Assembly: GCF_000723885.1 (NCBI RefSeq)
Contig: NZ_CCDG010000006.1
Location: 124,001-188,000, forward strand
Source: Paenibacillus camerounensis
Lineage (GTDB): Bacteria > Bacillota > Bacilli > Paenibacillales > Paenibacillaceae
DNA: 64,000 bases
Direction: 5' to 3'
Shown here piece by piece: positions 42,593-50,865 of the stretch (the stretch's first letter is position 1; each line of letters starts with the position of its first letter). Made by a program: the position numbers and the translations under genes. The notes under the pieces are model-generated. The model ran no database searches and was not told the DNA's origin. It worked only from the letters and a program-made list of their open reading frames with translations.

Positions 42593-42925
42593 TTGAATAT
42601 AGAACCGCAAACCTTGTATATTCCGATGGGTATCAAAGCCCAGAGCGAGTGGTTTCCTGGCTTTGGCAAGCAGCAGTTGGGACAAACCATTATCGGCTCC
42701 ATTGGAGCCACTCTCCTCGCACTTCTCTTTTGGCTATTGAACGGCAGTGTTCCCGTTGCTGTTGTCACCTTCCTCAGCGGTGTAGCCGCTTCTGTCATGA
42801 TGACGACCAAGGACCGACATAACCTATCTGTGCTGGATCAGCTGCGTTTTATGATTCAGTTTCAAAGAAGTCAAAAGCGCTATCCCTATCGCGCCTTGCC
42901 GGAGTGGGATGGACTCTCTTCATGA
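42593..42925 (+). CDS. VirB3-like (PrgI-type) membrane protein
   Basis: A 110-residue protein with two central membrane segments (about residues 30-50 and 52-68) flanked by soluble ends; the N-terminus begins MNIEPQTLYIPMGIKAQSEW and the C-terminus ends in RYPYRALPEW. Size and plan match VirB3/PrgI proteins, which associate with the VirB4 ATPase. TTG start with AAAGGAG upstream. Its stop overlaps the ATG of the prepilin peptidase (ATGA). Confidence 0.65.
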   Translation: MNIEPQTLYIPMGIKAQSEWFPGFGKQQLGQTIIGSIGATLLALLFWLLNGSVPVAVVTFLSGVAASVMMTTKDRHNLSVLDQLRFMIQFQRSQKRYPYRALPEWDGLSS

Positions 42926-43368
42926 TTGGCGCTCTGCTAGAAGCGCTGGTTCTGTTTTCCCTTTTACTGTGTGCCAGTATATGCGATATCCGAACACGGC
43001 AGATTCCGGATTACATCCCCTTGGCTATTGTTCTAGTCGGCTTGATTCGCTTTTCTCCTTTGCTATCCATCACGGGGTTTTTGTGTGCCGGTCTCCCTTA
43101 TTTCTTTGCAGCCTTGTTCTCTGGAGGGAAAATAGGCGGCGGTGACATCAAGCTCATGGCAGCCTGCGGATGTGTGCTCGGCCCTTTTTACGGCACGCTG
43201 CAAAGTATTCTGGGCTTAACACTAGTTCTGTTATTCGCAGCTGGTATCGGCATTCACTCTGGATTCCATGTCGCCAAACACACTTCGTTGCCGCTTGCTC
43301 CTTTCTTGTCTGCAGGCGGTAGTTTGGCATACGTATTATTCCGTATTGCAGACTCATTCCAATTATAG
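42922..43368 (+). CDS. Prepilin peptidase, TadV/CpaA-like (A24 family)
   Basis: A 148-residue aspartic membrane peptidase without the N-terminal methylase domain. Both catalytic aspartates are visible: SICDIRTRQIPDYIP and the GGGDIKLMAACG motif. It cleaves prepilin leaders of Tad/Flp pili at the inner face of the membrane. The likely substrates in this operon are the proteins at 41150, 49128 and 49517. The start ATG overlaps the previous stop. Confidence 0.88.
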   Translation: MIGALLEALVLFSLLLCASICDIRTRQIPDYIPLAIVLVGLIRFSPLLSITGFLCAGLPYFFAALFSGGKIGGGDIKLMAACGCVLGPFYGTLQSILGLTLVLLFAAGIGIHSGFHVAKHTSLPLAPFLSAGGSLAYVLFRIADSFQL

Positions 43369-43380
43369 GAGGTCAAAATT

Positions 43381-44136
43381 TTGAAAGCCTTTTTCCGCAA
43401 ACGAACGACGGTAGGTATGGCTTGCATTTTACTATCATTGATCCTGACGCTAGGCATCGCCCCACTCTTGAATCGTGCAAGTAGTGAGCAAACGACCATT
43501 GTTCGTTTATCCCAAGATGTAACCAAGGGAGCCTTCATCACTAAGGACGATGTGGAGGAGGTTCGCGTGGGAGCCTATAATCTGCCACCTGCTATTCTTA
43601 CTTCCTTAGACAGCGTGATCAGCCAATATGCTGCTGTCGATATGAAGCAGGGCGATTATCTGCTGCCGGCTAAATTATCTCCGGTGCCGCTGGATGCATA
43701 TTTGAGCCGGTTGGATGGAACCAAGCAAGCCATTTCCGTTACCATTAAAAGCCTTGCTGCTGGCTTATCCGGCAAGCTGCAGGCCGGTGATATCGTCAGC
43801 TTAATTGCTTCCGATTATGGAGAAATGCGAACGACAACCTCACCGCCGGAGCTGCATTATGTAGAAGTGCTGGCGACAACCACCAGCAGCGGTTTAGAAG
43901 CCAAACAAATTGCGGAATCCTCTGATGACACCGATGAACAAGAACTGCCTTCCACTTTGACGCTTCTCGTAATGCCACAGCAATCCAAACTTTTAGCTGA
44001 TTTGGAAAACAAAAGCAAACTGCACGCTGCTCTCGTCTACCGGGGAGATCCAGCTACGGCGATAACCTTCATTGATAAGCAGGATGCATATTTTGCTGAA
44101 GTGTCTGCTCCAAAGGAGGAACGTGTCCATGAGTAA
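43381..44136 (+). CDS. cpaB: CpaB/RcpC-like pilus assembly protein
   Basis: A 251-residue protein with an N-terminal membrane anchor (about residues 9-28), a SAF domain (VRLSQDVTKGAFITKDDVEEV) and an RcpC-type domain (KQAISVTIKSLAAGLSGKLQ, then GDIVSLIA). CpaB proteins sit at the outer face and help to guide the Tad pilus. TTG start with AGGAGG nine bases before. The stop overlaps the start of the next gene. Confidence 0.85.
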   Translation: MKAFFRKRTTVGMACILLSLILTLGIAPLLNRASSEQTTIVRLSQDVTKGAFITKDDVEEVRVGAYNLPPAILTSLDSVISQYAAVDMKQGDYLLPAKLSPVPLDAYLSRLDGTKQAISVTIKSLAAGLSGKLQAGDIVSLIASDYGEMRTTTSPPELHYVEVLATTTSSGLEAKQIAESSDDTDEQELPSTLTLLVMPQQSKLLADLENKSKLHAALVYRGDPATAITFIDKQDAYFAEVSAPKEERVHE

Positions 44137-44980
44137 CAAGAGCCTTATTGCTGTATGGGGAAGTCCCAGCAGCGGGAAGACGGTGACCGCAGTAAAGCTG
44201 GCCCAAGCTTTCGCCAACCGGAAGCAGAGCGTGCTTTTGCTATGCAGTGATGCGCTCTGCCCCTCCGCTGCCACAATTGCCCCAAAAGGCATCGCCAACC
44301 ATTCATCACTGGGCGAATTACTCAGCTTGCCTAGCTTGAACCAAGAGGATATCTTACATTACGCTTTGCCGTTGGATGTCTCTCCCTATATCGCGCTTCT
44401 AGGATACAAAAAAGGAGATACCTCCTTCAGTTATGCAACCTATAACCGTGATCGTGTGGTAGACCTGCTGACGCTTGCGCGTCATGTAGCCGATGTAGTC
44501 CTGGTAGACTGCTCCAGCTTTTTGTCTGTCGATTTGCTGTCCACCGTCGCTTTGGAAATGGCCGACAAAATCGTTCGTATGCACAGCTGTGACTTGAAGA
44601 GCTTGATGTTCTTTGCTTCCTACCTTCCACTGTTAGCAGATGCCCGTTTCCGCCGAGCTGACCTCCTCCCCCTATTATCCAAGGTGAAGCCGGAACAGGA
44701 CAGCCACGAATACAGCCAAGTATTTGGCGGTATACAGCTTACACTTCCGTATCTGAACCAGGTTGAGCAGCAGGCGGCGACAGCCCAATTGCTGGAGGAA
44801 TGTTCAGGCCACACAGCCATTGCCTATCAGCAAGGTATTCAGGCTTTGATGGAGCAGCTTCTGCCCGAACATCAGCCCACTTTTTCCCCAAAAGAAAAAG
44901 CTGCTCCTGTCACATCCAATTCCTTCTTTAAACAGTTGCTGCACCGATTCTCTCCCACTCACCGAGGTGATCCCAAATGA
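44129..44980 (+). CDS. CpaE/ParA-like pilus ATPase (first copy)
   Basis: A 283-residue MinD/ParA-fold protein. The Walker A region is AVWGSPSSGKTVTAVKLAQA, which keeps the second Lys but lacks the signature first Lys of the deviant motif. The Asp of Walker B lies in ADVVLVDCSSFLS. CpaE proteins position Tad machinery at the membrane. ATG after AAAGGAGG; the gene overlaps cpaB by 8 bases and cpaF by 4. Confidence 0.8.
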   Translation: MSNKSLIAVWGSPSSGKTVTAVKLAQAFANRKQSVLLLCSDALCPSAATIAPKGIANHSSLGELLSLPSLNQEDILHYALPLDVSPYIALLGYKKGDTSFSYATYNRDRVVDLLTLARHVADVVLVDCSSFLSVDLLSTVALEMADKIVRMHSCDLKSLMFFASYLPLLADARFRRADLLPLLSKVKPEQDSHEYSQVFGGIQLTLPYLNQVEQQAATAQLLEECSGHTAIAYQQGIQALMEQLLPEHQPTFSPKEKAAPVTSNSFFKQLLHRFSPTHRGDPK

Positions 44981-46317
44981 ATCATGCCGCTCATTTCTTC
45001 TCCACGGAATCCAAAACCTTTGCCGCAGTGCTACAAGAGGTGCAGAGCTATCTTTCCAGCAAATATGCAACCCTCTTAAGCCAAAAGCCGGAGGAGCAAA
45101 AGCAGCAGCTCATCTCCTACATGAGCCAATATCTCACCGATCACCGTCTCCATGTGCCGGGGCTTTCCTTTGACGATTTGGTCAACCGCCTGTATACCGA
45201 AATGGTAGAGTATTCTTTTTTGACTCACTATCTGTATTCAAGAGATGTTGAAGAAATCAACATCAATGGCTATAACGATGTCAAAATCAGCTACACGGAT
45301 GGCCGCATTGTTCCCGCTGAAGAACAATTTGCTTCACCGGAGCATGCCATTGATGTTATCCGCAGGCTGTTGCATCAGTCCGGCATGATTTTGGATTACT
45401 CTCAACCTATCGTTCGCGGGCATCTAGCGCACAATATCCGCATTACCGTATTTGGCCCACCCATCACCGATAAGGATAAAGGCGTTGCCGCGTCCATACG
45501 AATTGTCAATCCGCAAAAGCTGGTGCGGGAGGACTTTGTCCGCAATGGTACGGCGACGGCGGACATGCTGGATTTCCTCAGTCTTTGTCTGAGATATGGC
45601 TTGTCCATGTGTGTGACTGGCGCAACTGGCAGCGGAAAAACCACGCTGATGAGTTGGCTGCTATCGACGGTTCCCTATGATAAACGAATTTTCACCATTG
45701 AAAATGAAACACGGGAGTTTGATCTGGTCGTCCAAAACGAGGCAGGAGAAGTTATAAACAATGTGGTGCACACCGTTACCCGTTCCAACGAAGATCCCCG
45801 CCAGCATATTGACCAAGAGCGATTGCTTGAGTTCGCTCTGACCGCTAATCCAGATGTAATCTGCGTGGGCGAAATGAAGTCTGCCGAAGCATTTGCCGCT
45901 CAGGAAGCGGCGCGTACAGGTCATACTGTCATTACGACAACTCATGCCAACTCCTGCTTTTCCACGTACTATCGGATGGTTACGCTCTGTACTAAGAAGT
46001 ATGAAATGAACGATGCCACCCTGTACAACTTGGTAACCGAAGCGTTTCCATTGATTTTGTTTGTCAAGAAGCTGGAGGACAATTCACGGCGCATTATGGA
46101 GATTACCGAATGCCGCATTCTTGCCAGTGGGCAGCGTGAAATTATTCCTTTGTACCAGTATGCGGTACATGCCATGCGAGAGGTAGACGGAAATATCGTC
46201 GTGGATGGTGATTATGAAAAAATTCAGGACATTTCCCCTGAGTTGCAAAAACGGCTTCTGGAAAATGGGATGCCGGTATCCCGGCTTGCCATGATCTTGG
46301 AAGGCGGTGCAAAATGA
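44977..46317 (+). CDS. cpaF: CpaF/TadA secretion ATPase
   Basis: A 446-residue GspE/VirB11-superfamily ATPase. The N-terminal domain holds EEININGYNDVKISYTDG; Walker A is VTGATGSGKTTLMSWL (about residue 212), the Asp-box region follows, and Walker B is PDVICVGEMKSAEAFAAQEA with TTTHANS after it. CpaF powers Tad pilus assembly and is the closest relative of VirB11, so it may serve both pilus and conjugation. The start overlaps the CpaE-like stop by 4 bases. Confidence 0.93.
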   Translation: MNHAAHFFSTESKTFAAVLQEVQSYLSSKYATLLSQKPEEQKQQLISYMSQYLTDHRLHVPGLSFDDLVNRLYTEMVEYSFLTHYLYSRDVEEININGYNDVKISYTDGRIVPAEEQFASPEHAIDVIRRLLHQSGMILDYSQPIVRGHLAHNIRITVFGPPITDKDKGVAASIRIVNPQKLVREDFVRNGTATADMLDFLSLCLRYGLSMCVTGATGSGKTTLMSWLLSTVPYDKRIFTIENETREFDLVVQNEAGEVINNVVHTVTRSNEDPRQHIDQERLLEFALTANPDVICVGEMKSAEAFAAQEAARTGHTVITTTHANSCFSTYYRMVTLCTKKYEMNDATLYNLVTEAFPLILFVKKLEDNSRRIMEITECRILASGQREIIPLYQYAVHAMREVDGNIVVDGDYEKIQDISPELQKRLLENGMPVSRLAMILEGGAK

Positions 46318-47252
46318 CCGTACTCTTTATGCTCTCCTTTATCGGCTTATCGGCTGGAAGCTTACTTCTGCTAAATATCTCCCCAAGAAAGTTATGGTCG
46401 GAACTGGTGCATCTCCACACCTATTTGCCTACTCGCGAGCTACCTCTGGGGAAACGGATTCGGGCTGTGCAGAACCCCAAAAAAATGAAGGGCTGGCGCG
46501 CATCCATTCAGGAATCAAAAGCCATTCTGCAGCAAACCGGGCAGAGCAATAAGCTGGGATTGATGATGGTCTGTTCCTTGGTTCTCGCCCTCCTCGGGGC
46601 CATTCTCGGCTTCGCACTCCACAATATCTGGCTGGTGCCAGTATTGGCCGCAGGCTTCACACTCAGCCCGTTCTGGTTCGTGCTGTTTACCTCCACTTTT
46701 TATAAGAAGCGGCTGCACAGCGAATTGGAAACTGCCCTCTCCATCATTACTACCTCTTATCTGCGCAGTGAAAATATACTGGCTGCGGTTGAAGAAAATG
46801 TAACCTATTTGAATCCCCCTGTTGCCGATGTGTTTCAAGCTTTTCTGGCCGAGTCCAAGCTCATTCATGCCAATTTGCGTTTAGCCCTCCAGCAGCTAAA
46901 GGGCCGCATTAACGACAGTGTGTTTCAGGAGTGGTGCGATGCCTTGATTGCCTGTCAGGATGATCGAACCTTGAAAACAACACTCATGCCGATTGTCGCC
47001 AAGTTATCCGATATGCGGGTTGTATCCGCAGAGCTCGACTACCTGCTCTATGAGCCTTTAAAGGAAGTCATCACGATGGCGGTACTTATGCTGGGCAATA
47101 TCCCGCTGCTTTATTTCTTGAACCGAGATTGGTTTCATGCTTTGACGACCAGCATACCGGGGAAAATGGTACTCGCCTTCTGCGGTATCGCCCTGTTTGC
47201 CGCGTTTGCAGCGGTTATCCGGCTGACACGGCCGCTGGAGTATAAACGATGA
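46314..47252 (+). CDS. tadB: TadB-like pilus platform protein (type II secretion F domain)
   Basis: A 312-residue inner-membrane protein: two N-terminal membrane segments, the T2SSF domain in the middle (ELETALSIITTSYLRSENIL, then VAKLSDMRVVSAELDYLL) and two C-terminal segments. With TadC it forms the platform on which CpaF turns. The ATG overlaps the cpaF stop (ATGA). Confidence 0.85.
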   Translation: MTVLFMLSFIGLSAGSLLLLNISPRKLWSELVHLHTYLPTRELPLGKRIRAVQNPKKMKGWRASIQESKAILQQTGQSNKLGLMMVCSLVLALLGAILGFALHNIWLVPVLAAGFTLSPFWFVLFTSTFYKKRLHSELETALSIITTSYLRSENILAAVEENVTYLNPPVADVFQAFLAESKLIHANLRLALQQLKGRINDSVFQEWCDALIACQDDRTLKTTLMPIVAKLSDMRVVSAELDYLLYEPLKEVITMAVLMLGNIPLLYFLNRDWFHALTTSIPGKMVLAFCGIALFAAFAAVIRLTRPLEYKR

Positions 47253-47264
47253 AGGAGGAGTACC

Positions 47265-47486
47265 ATGTCGATAGTTGAAACGACTTTTTGGTTAGGGGAA
47301 CTGCTGGAGATGACTTCGGAGGAAAATCAGCAAATTACCCACTTTCTTCAAGAACACGGAACAGTTCTCTTTTGGGACCGATTGAACGAGTGGCCCATCT
47401 CGGATGAGCTTCGGCATCAATTACTGACGGTCCGCGAACTCGTGAATCTCCGAAGGGAGCCTGGTTCATGGCCTCCAACCCATTAG
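47265..47486 (+). CDS. Small hypothetical protein in the Tad block
   Basis: A 73-residue acidic soluble protein (LLEMTSEENQQITHFLQEHG, then FWDRLNEWPISDELRHQLL). AAGGAGG lies before the ATG. It overlaps radC by 19 bases. No family recognised. Confidence 0.65.
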   Translation: MSIVETTFWLGELLEMTSEENQQITHFLQEHGTVLFWDRLNEWPISDELRHQLLTVRELVNLRREPGSWPPTH

Positions 47487-48205
47487 ATGAACAACTCATT
47501 GCCGGCTATATAGACTCTCTTCATCGTCTGACAGGCATCCCGCTTCAGAAGCTGCAAGAGTACGGCACATATAACAACCTTCTAAACGCCTTGGAGCATC
47601 CCCATGCCTTGGAACTCACCAGCGCGCAATTGCGTAAGGTGGAACTGCTTAACGCTTTTCTTCGCTCTCACCGCTTTCTGCAATGGGAGGAAGAACATGC
47701 GAAGCAAATCATATCCAGCCCAGAATCGGCCAGCAACTATTTTTCTGCTCATTTAATGGGAGTTAAGGACCGGGAACGATTTATGGTAGCCTTTCTTGAT
47801 CGTAAGAACCGGATTATTGAAACACGGGTGATCTCGGAGGGCAGTGTGAGCGAAGCCCCAATCTATCCCCGACATATCCTTAAAGCGGCTTTGAATTGCG
47901 ATTGCTCTTCCATTATTTTAGCCCACAATCACCCCAGCGGTATTCCCACACCGTCTTCGGAGGATATTCAGCTTACCCGCAACATGGTGTCCATTTTTGA
48001 CCCTCTTCATATTCAAGTGCTCGATCATATCATTATTGGCAGCACAAGTTTTGCCTCGCTTGCCAGCCTTGGACAGATGCCCAAAGTTGCTGAATCCAAA
48101 CCCAATTATCGCGTTATCCAAGAAATGAGTTCCCCTAATCTCGCTACCTCTTTGTATCCGCAGCTTATGCTGGAGCCATCGGTGGGCGAAGAATGGGAGC
48201 GTTAA
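47468..48205 (+). CDS. radC: RadC-like JAB/MPN-domain protein
   Basis: A 245-residue protein. The N-terminal part is helix-hairpin-helix-like, and the C-terminal JAMM metalloprotease-type site is complete: a Glu in IIETRVISEGSV, HNHPSG (about residue 153) and a downstream SSED Asp. RadC homologues are common on mobile elements, though their role is unresolved; DNA repair and processing of incoming DNA have been proposed. It interrupts the Tad genes, which argues for a fixed place in this element's operon. Confidence 0.88.
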   Translation: MASNPLDEQLIAGYIDSLHRLTGIPLQKLQEYGTYNNLLNALEHPHALELTSAQLRKVELLNAFLRSHRFLQWEEEHAKQIISSPESASNYFSAHLMGVKDRERFMVAFLDRKNRIIETRVISEGSVSEAPIYPRHILKAALNCDCSSIILAHNHPSGIPTPSSEDIQLTRNMVSIFDPLHIQVLDHIIIGSTSFASLASLGQMPKVAESKPNYRVIQEMSSPNLATSLYPQLMLEPSVGEEWER

Positions 48206-48222
48206 TGGAGGGAAGATCCAAA

Positions 48223-49095
48223 ATGACCGGTATCCTCATCGGTTTTTATCTATTCTTTACAATGGGAGCCTATTTTCTAATCGCCGCTTGGCTTAAACTG
48301 CCGACCCTTGCTTCAACCCGCGCCATCCTTTATGTAACGAAGATAGGAAAATCTAAAGATTCCATACTACAAGCCTTGATATTCCGTCTATCGGCTTGGC
48401 TGGCGATTCGATTGCCACTTGGCGACTATTACAAACGGAAGACCGCCGCCACCTTGCGTTCTGCGGGAATGAAGCTTACACCGGAAGCCTATCTGGCAGG
48501 GGCCATAGTTAAGACCGGGCTAATTTTTTGCGGCGGACTGGTGATGCTCCCTATTCTGCCGCTTCTCTTTCCGTTGTTTGTTTTTCTAGCCATTGCTGTC
48601 TTTTTTAAAGAAACCAGACAAGCCGATGAAATCGTCCGCAAGAAGCGGGAACAGATTGAAGTCGAATTACCCCGCTTTGTCGCTACGATTGCTCAAGAAT
48701 TAAAATCCTCACGTGATGTGTTGCGCATTCTCGACATGTATACCAAAAATACAGAGGACAGCCTGCAACATGAACTGCAAATGACCACTGCCGATATGAA
48801 AAGCGGCAATCAAGAAACCGCCCTTTTACGTTTGGAGTCCCGTCTAAGCAGTACCATGGTATCCGATGTCGTCCGCGGTTTATTGGCTGTCATGCGCGGC
48901 GACCAAGGCATTGTGTATTTTGATATGCTTGCACATGATTTCAAATTACTAGAAATTCAACGTCTAAAGCTGATGGCGATGAAACGTCCTGGCAAAATCC
49001 GTAAGTACTCCTTTTGGATGCTAACCTGCTTTATGCTCATGTACATGGTGATTTTAGGCATGGAGATCATGAAAGCGATGGGCAACCTTTTTTGA
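48223..49095 (+). CDS. tadC: TadC-like pilus platform protein (type II secretion F domain)
   Basis: About 290 residues with an N-terminal membrane segment, a central pair (about residues 95-130), the T2SSF domain (EVELPRFVATIAQELKSSRD, then VSDVVRGLLAVMRGDQG) and a C-terminal membrane helix. Partner of TadB. The ATG at 48223 follows GGAGGGAAG; two earlier in-frame ATGs overlap the radC end. Confidence 0.85.
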   Translation: MTGILIGFYLFFTMGAYFLIAAWLKLPTLASTRAILYVTKIGKSKDSILQALIFRLSAWLAIRLPLGDYYKRKTAATLRSAGMKLTPEAYLAGAIVKTGLIFCGGLVMLPILPLLFPLFVFLAIAVFFKETRQADEIVRKKREQIEVELPRFVATIAQELKSSRDVLRILDMYTKNTEDSLQHELQMTTADMKSGNQETALLRLESRLSSTMVSDVVRGLLAVMRGDQGIVYFDMLAHDFKLLEIQRLKLMAMKRPGKIRKYSFWMLTCFMLMYMVILGMEIMKAMGNLF

Positions 49096-49127
49096 GTTTT
49101 TCATTCCAAGGGGAAAGGAGACAGACT

Positions 49128-49520
49128 ATGAAATGCCTCACCAATAATCGCGGCGAGGGCTATATAGATGTCGTCGTTTTTGTAATGGCCGTGATGCTCT
49201 GTGTAGCTTTGGTCGTAAAGGTTGTGCCGGTATTTGTGACCAAGCATCAATTGGATACCTATGCAAATGAACTGGCTCGGGAGGCAGAAGTATTTGGACG
49301 GGTGGGCCAAGAAACCACGTTAAGGGCAGCCGAGCTACAGGCCAAAACGGGACTTCATCCTTTAATCTCTTGGAGTAAGACGGGGCAAATCCCCATTAAC
49401 CAAGAAGTAACCGTCACCTTGCGAACTAACGTCAATATTGGTTTATTCGGAGATTTCGGTTCATTCCCGATTGAATTAACGGCTAAGGCTTCGGGGAAAA
49501 GCGAGGTGTACTGGAAATGA
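49128..49520 (+). CDS. Prepilin-like protein with RGEGYID leader (DUF4320-like)
   Basis: A 130-residue protein. A short basic/polar leader (MKCLTNNRGEGYIDVVVFVM) runs into one hydrophobic helix, and a soluble domain with a mixed helix/strand pattern follows. The layout is that of Tad minor pilins. GGGEG-type cleavage after the Gly of RGE would leave Asp rather than the usual Glu at position 5 of the mature protein. ATG with AAAGGAG nine bases before. Confidence 0.75.
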   Translation: MKCLTNNRGEGYIDVVVFVMAVMLCVALVVKVVPVFVTKHQLDTYANELAREAEVFGRVGQETTLRAAELQAKTGLHPLISWSKTGQIPINQEVTVTLRTNVNIGLFGDFGSFPIELTAKASGKSEVYWK

Positions 49521-50047
49521 AGTTTTGGAAGGAACGCTCCGGTAACGGATTCCCCTTGACTGTAGCGGCCGTGCTTGCTGTGCTGATGATTTCATGTGTC
49601 ATTTATGAGTATTTGCGGCTTAGCATCATTGCTTCCCATGTACGGGATGCCGTTCAGAGCGCCGTGATTTCAGTGGCTACGGAGAATTACAGCAATGTCT
49701 ATTCAGGACTTCGACAAAGCTATTCTGGCGGCTTTGTCCGTTCCGGAAATCAATGGAAAGAATCGTGGACAACGGGCGATGTGTATCGCCGTATCAGCCA
49801 GGACTTGGGATTAACTCAAGAGAGAAACCGTTATGTTCGAAAGTCTAATCAAATAATTGAATACAGCATTTCTGATCTTCAAGTGAATGTCATTAATACG
49901 CCATTTGCCCCGCTGTTTCCCGACTTTCAATCCTTTACAGCCGAAGCGCAAATCCATCTTACCGTTCCTTTATCATTCGGCTGGGGGCATCTGCCGCCTA
50001 TGCAAGCTAATTTAGAGATGAAAGCTGCGTACCGTCCCAAATTTTAA
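49517..50047 (+). CDS. TadE-like pseudopilin
   Basis: A 176-residue protein with a leader (MKFWKERSGNGFPLTVAAVL) and one membrane helix, then a soluble extracellular domain rich in aromatic and polar residues. This is the plan of TadE/TadF pseudopilins. Overlaps the previous gene by 4 bases. The 139 bases that follow carry no gene; they are AT-rich and include a TATAAT-like hexamer near 50130. Confidence 0.7.
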   Translation: MKFWKERSGNGFPLTVAAVLAVLMISCVIYEYLRLSIIASHVRDAVQSAVISVATENYSNVYSGLRQSYSGGFVRSGNQWKESWTTGDVYRRISQDLGLTQERNRYVRKSNQIIEYSISDLQVNVINTPFAPLFPDFQSFTAEAQIHLTVPLSFGWGHLPPMQANLEMKAAYRPKF

Positions 50048-50186
50048 GAGAACTTATGCGAACCCTCTTCATTCAGAATTTCAGGCTAAAAATCAGGATC
50101 AAGGTCCGACTTTTATTTTACATTTTTATACAGTATAATACATTTATACATTTATCCATTTTCACTGTAAAAGGAGCTGAGAATCC

Positions 50187-50798
50187 ATGAAACGCAAAGC
50201 CTGGATCGGTACAGGCTGCATTGCTCTTCTGGCTGTAATTAGCGTCTGGTTGTTTAGTCTATCAAGTGAAAAACCTGCTGATATTGAAACTCTTCCTATC
50301 GTCTCCCCTTTTTCCAATTCAACGGCCTCTTTAGTTATAGTGCCTGATGTTACTCCTTCTGCTTCTCTTAGTCCTTCTCCTTCTGTTTCCCCCCTAACTC
50401 CGGTTCCTAAGGTTACAGAAGCGCCCGTTATTGAGTCAACGACAGAAACGGATGTAACAGATACCCCTGTTCTTCAACCAGATGTAGAAAAAAAACAAGT
50501 TGAAGTTTTTATAACTAAAGCTCCCTCAACATCAAAGCCAACAGCACCACCAAAGCCGAAGCCTAAGAAAACAGATAAGCCACAATCTCCAGATAAACCA
50601 CCCAGCTATGAGGAAAAAGAAACAACACCTAACAAGGATACCGCGGCTAAACCTGAAGCTGGAGACAAGAATAACAAGGGGCAAATCTATATTCCTGGTT
50701 TCGGATGGGTAGAAGATCAAGGAGGAGGGAGACAAGGAACGACTGTCGGCGAGGAAGGTGATGAGCTGACCGGCAATAAGGTCGGCACTATGGACTAA
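50187..50798 (+). CDS. Anchored Pro/Thr/Lys-rich extracellular protein (DUF6550-like)
   Basis: A 203-residue protein with an N-terminal membrane anchor (about residues 8-25) and a long disordered stretch rich in Pro, Thr, Ser and Lys that could span the cell wall. It ends in a compact motif GQIYIPGFGWVEDQGGG that looks conserved. ATG after AAAGGAG. Probably a wall-spanning spacer or adhesin component of the transfer apparatus. Confidence 0.7.
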   Translation: MKRKAWIGTGCIALLAVISVWLFSLSSEKPADIETLPIVSPFSNSTASLVIVPDVTPSASLSPSPSVSPLTPVPKVTEAPVIESTTETDVTDTPVLQPDVEKKQVEVFITKAPSTSKPTAPPKPKPKKTDKPQSPDKPPSYEEKETTPNKDTAAKPEAGDKNNKGQIYIPGFGWVEDQGGGRQGTTVGEEGDELTGNKVGTMD

Positions 50799-50816
50799 AC
50801 TTAAAACCTGTTAAAA

Positions 50817-50845
50817 AGCGTAGCAAAATTGCTACGTTTTTTTTC
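50817..50845 (+). terminator. Terminator or attenuator before the Trp-rich protein gene
   Basis: Arms CGTAGCAA and TTGCTACG with a 2-nt loop, followed by eight T's. Confidence 0.85.
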
Positions 50846-50865
50846 ATTTTGGAGGAGGATTTCCT

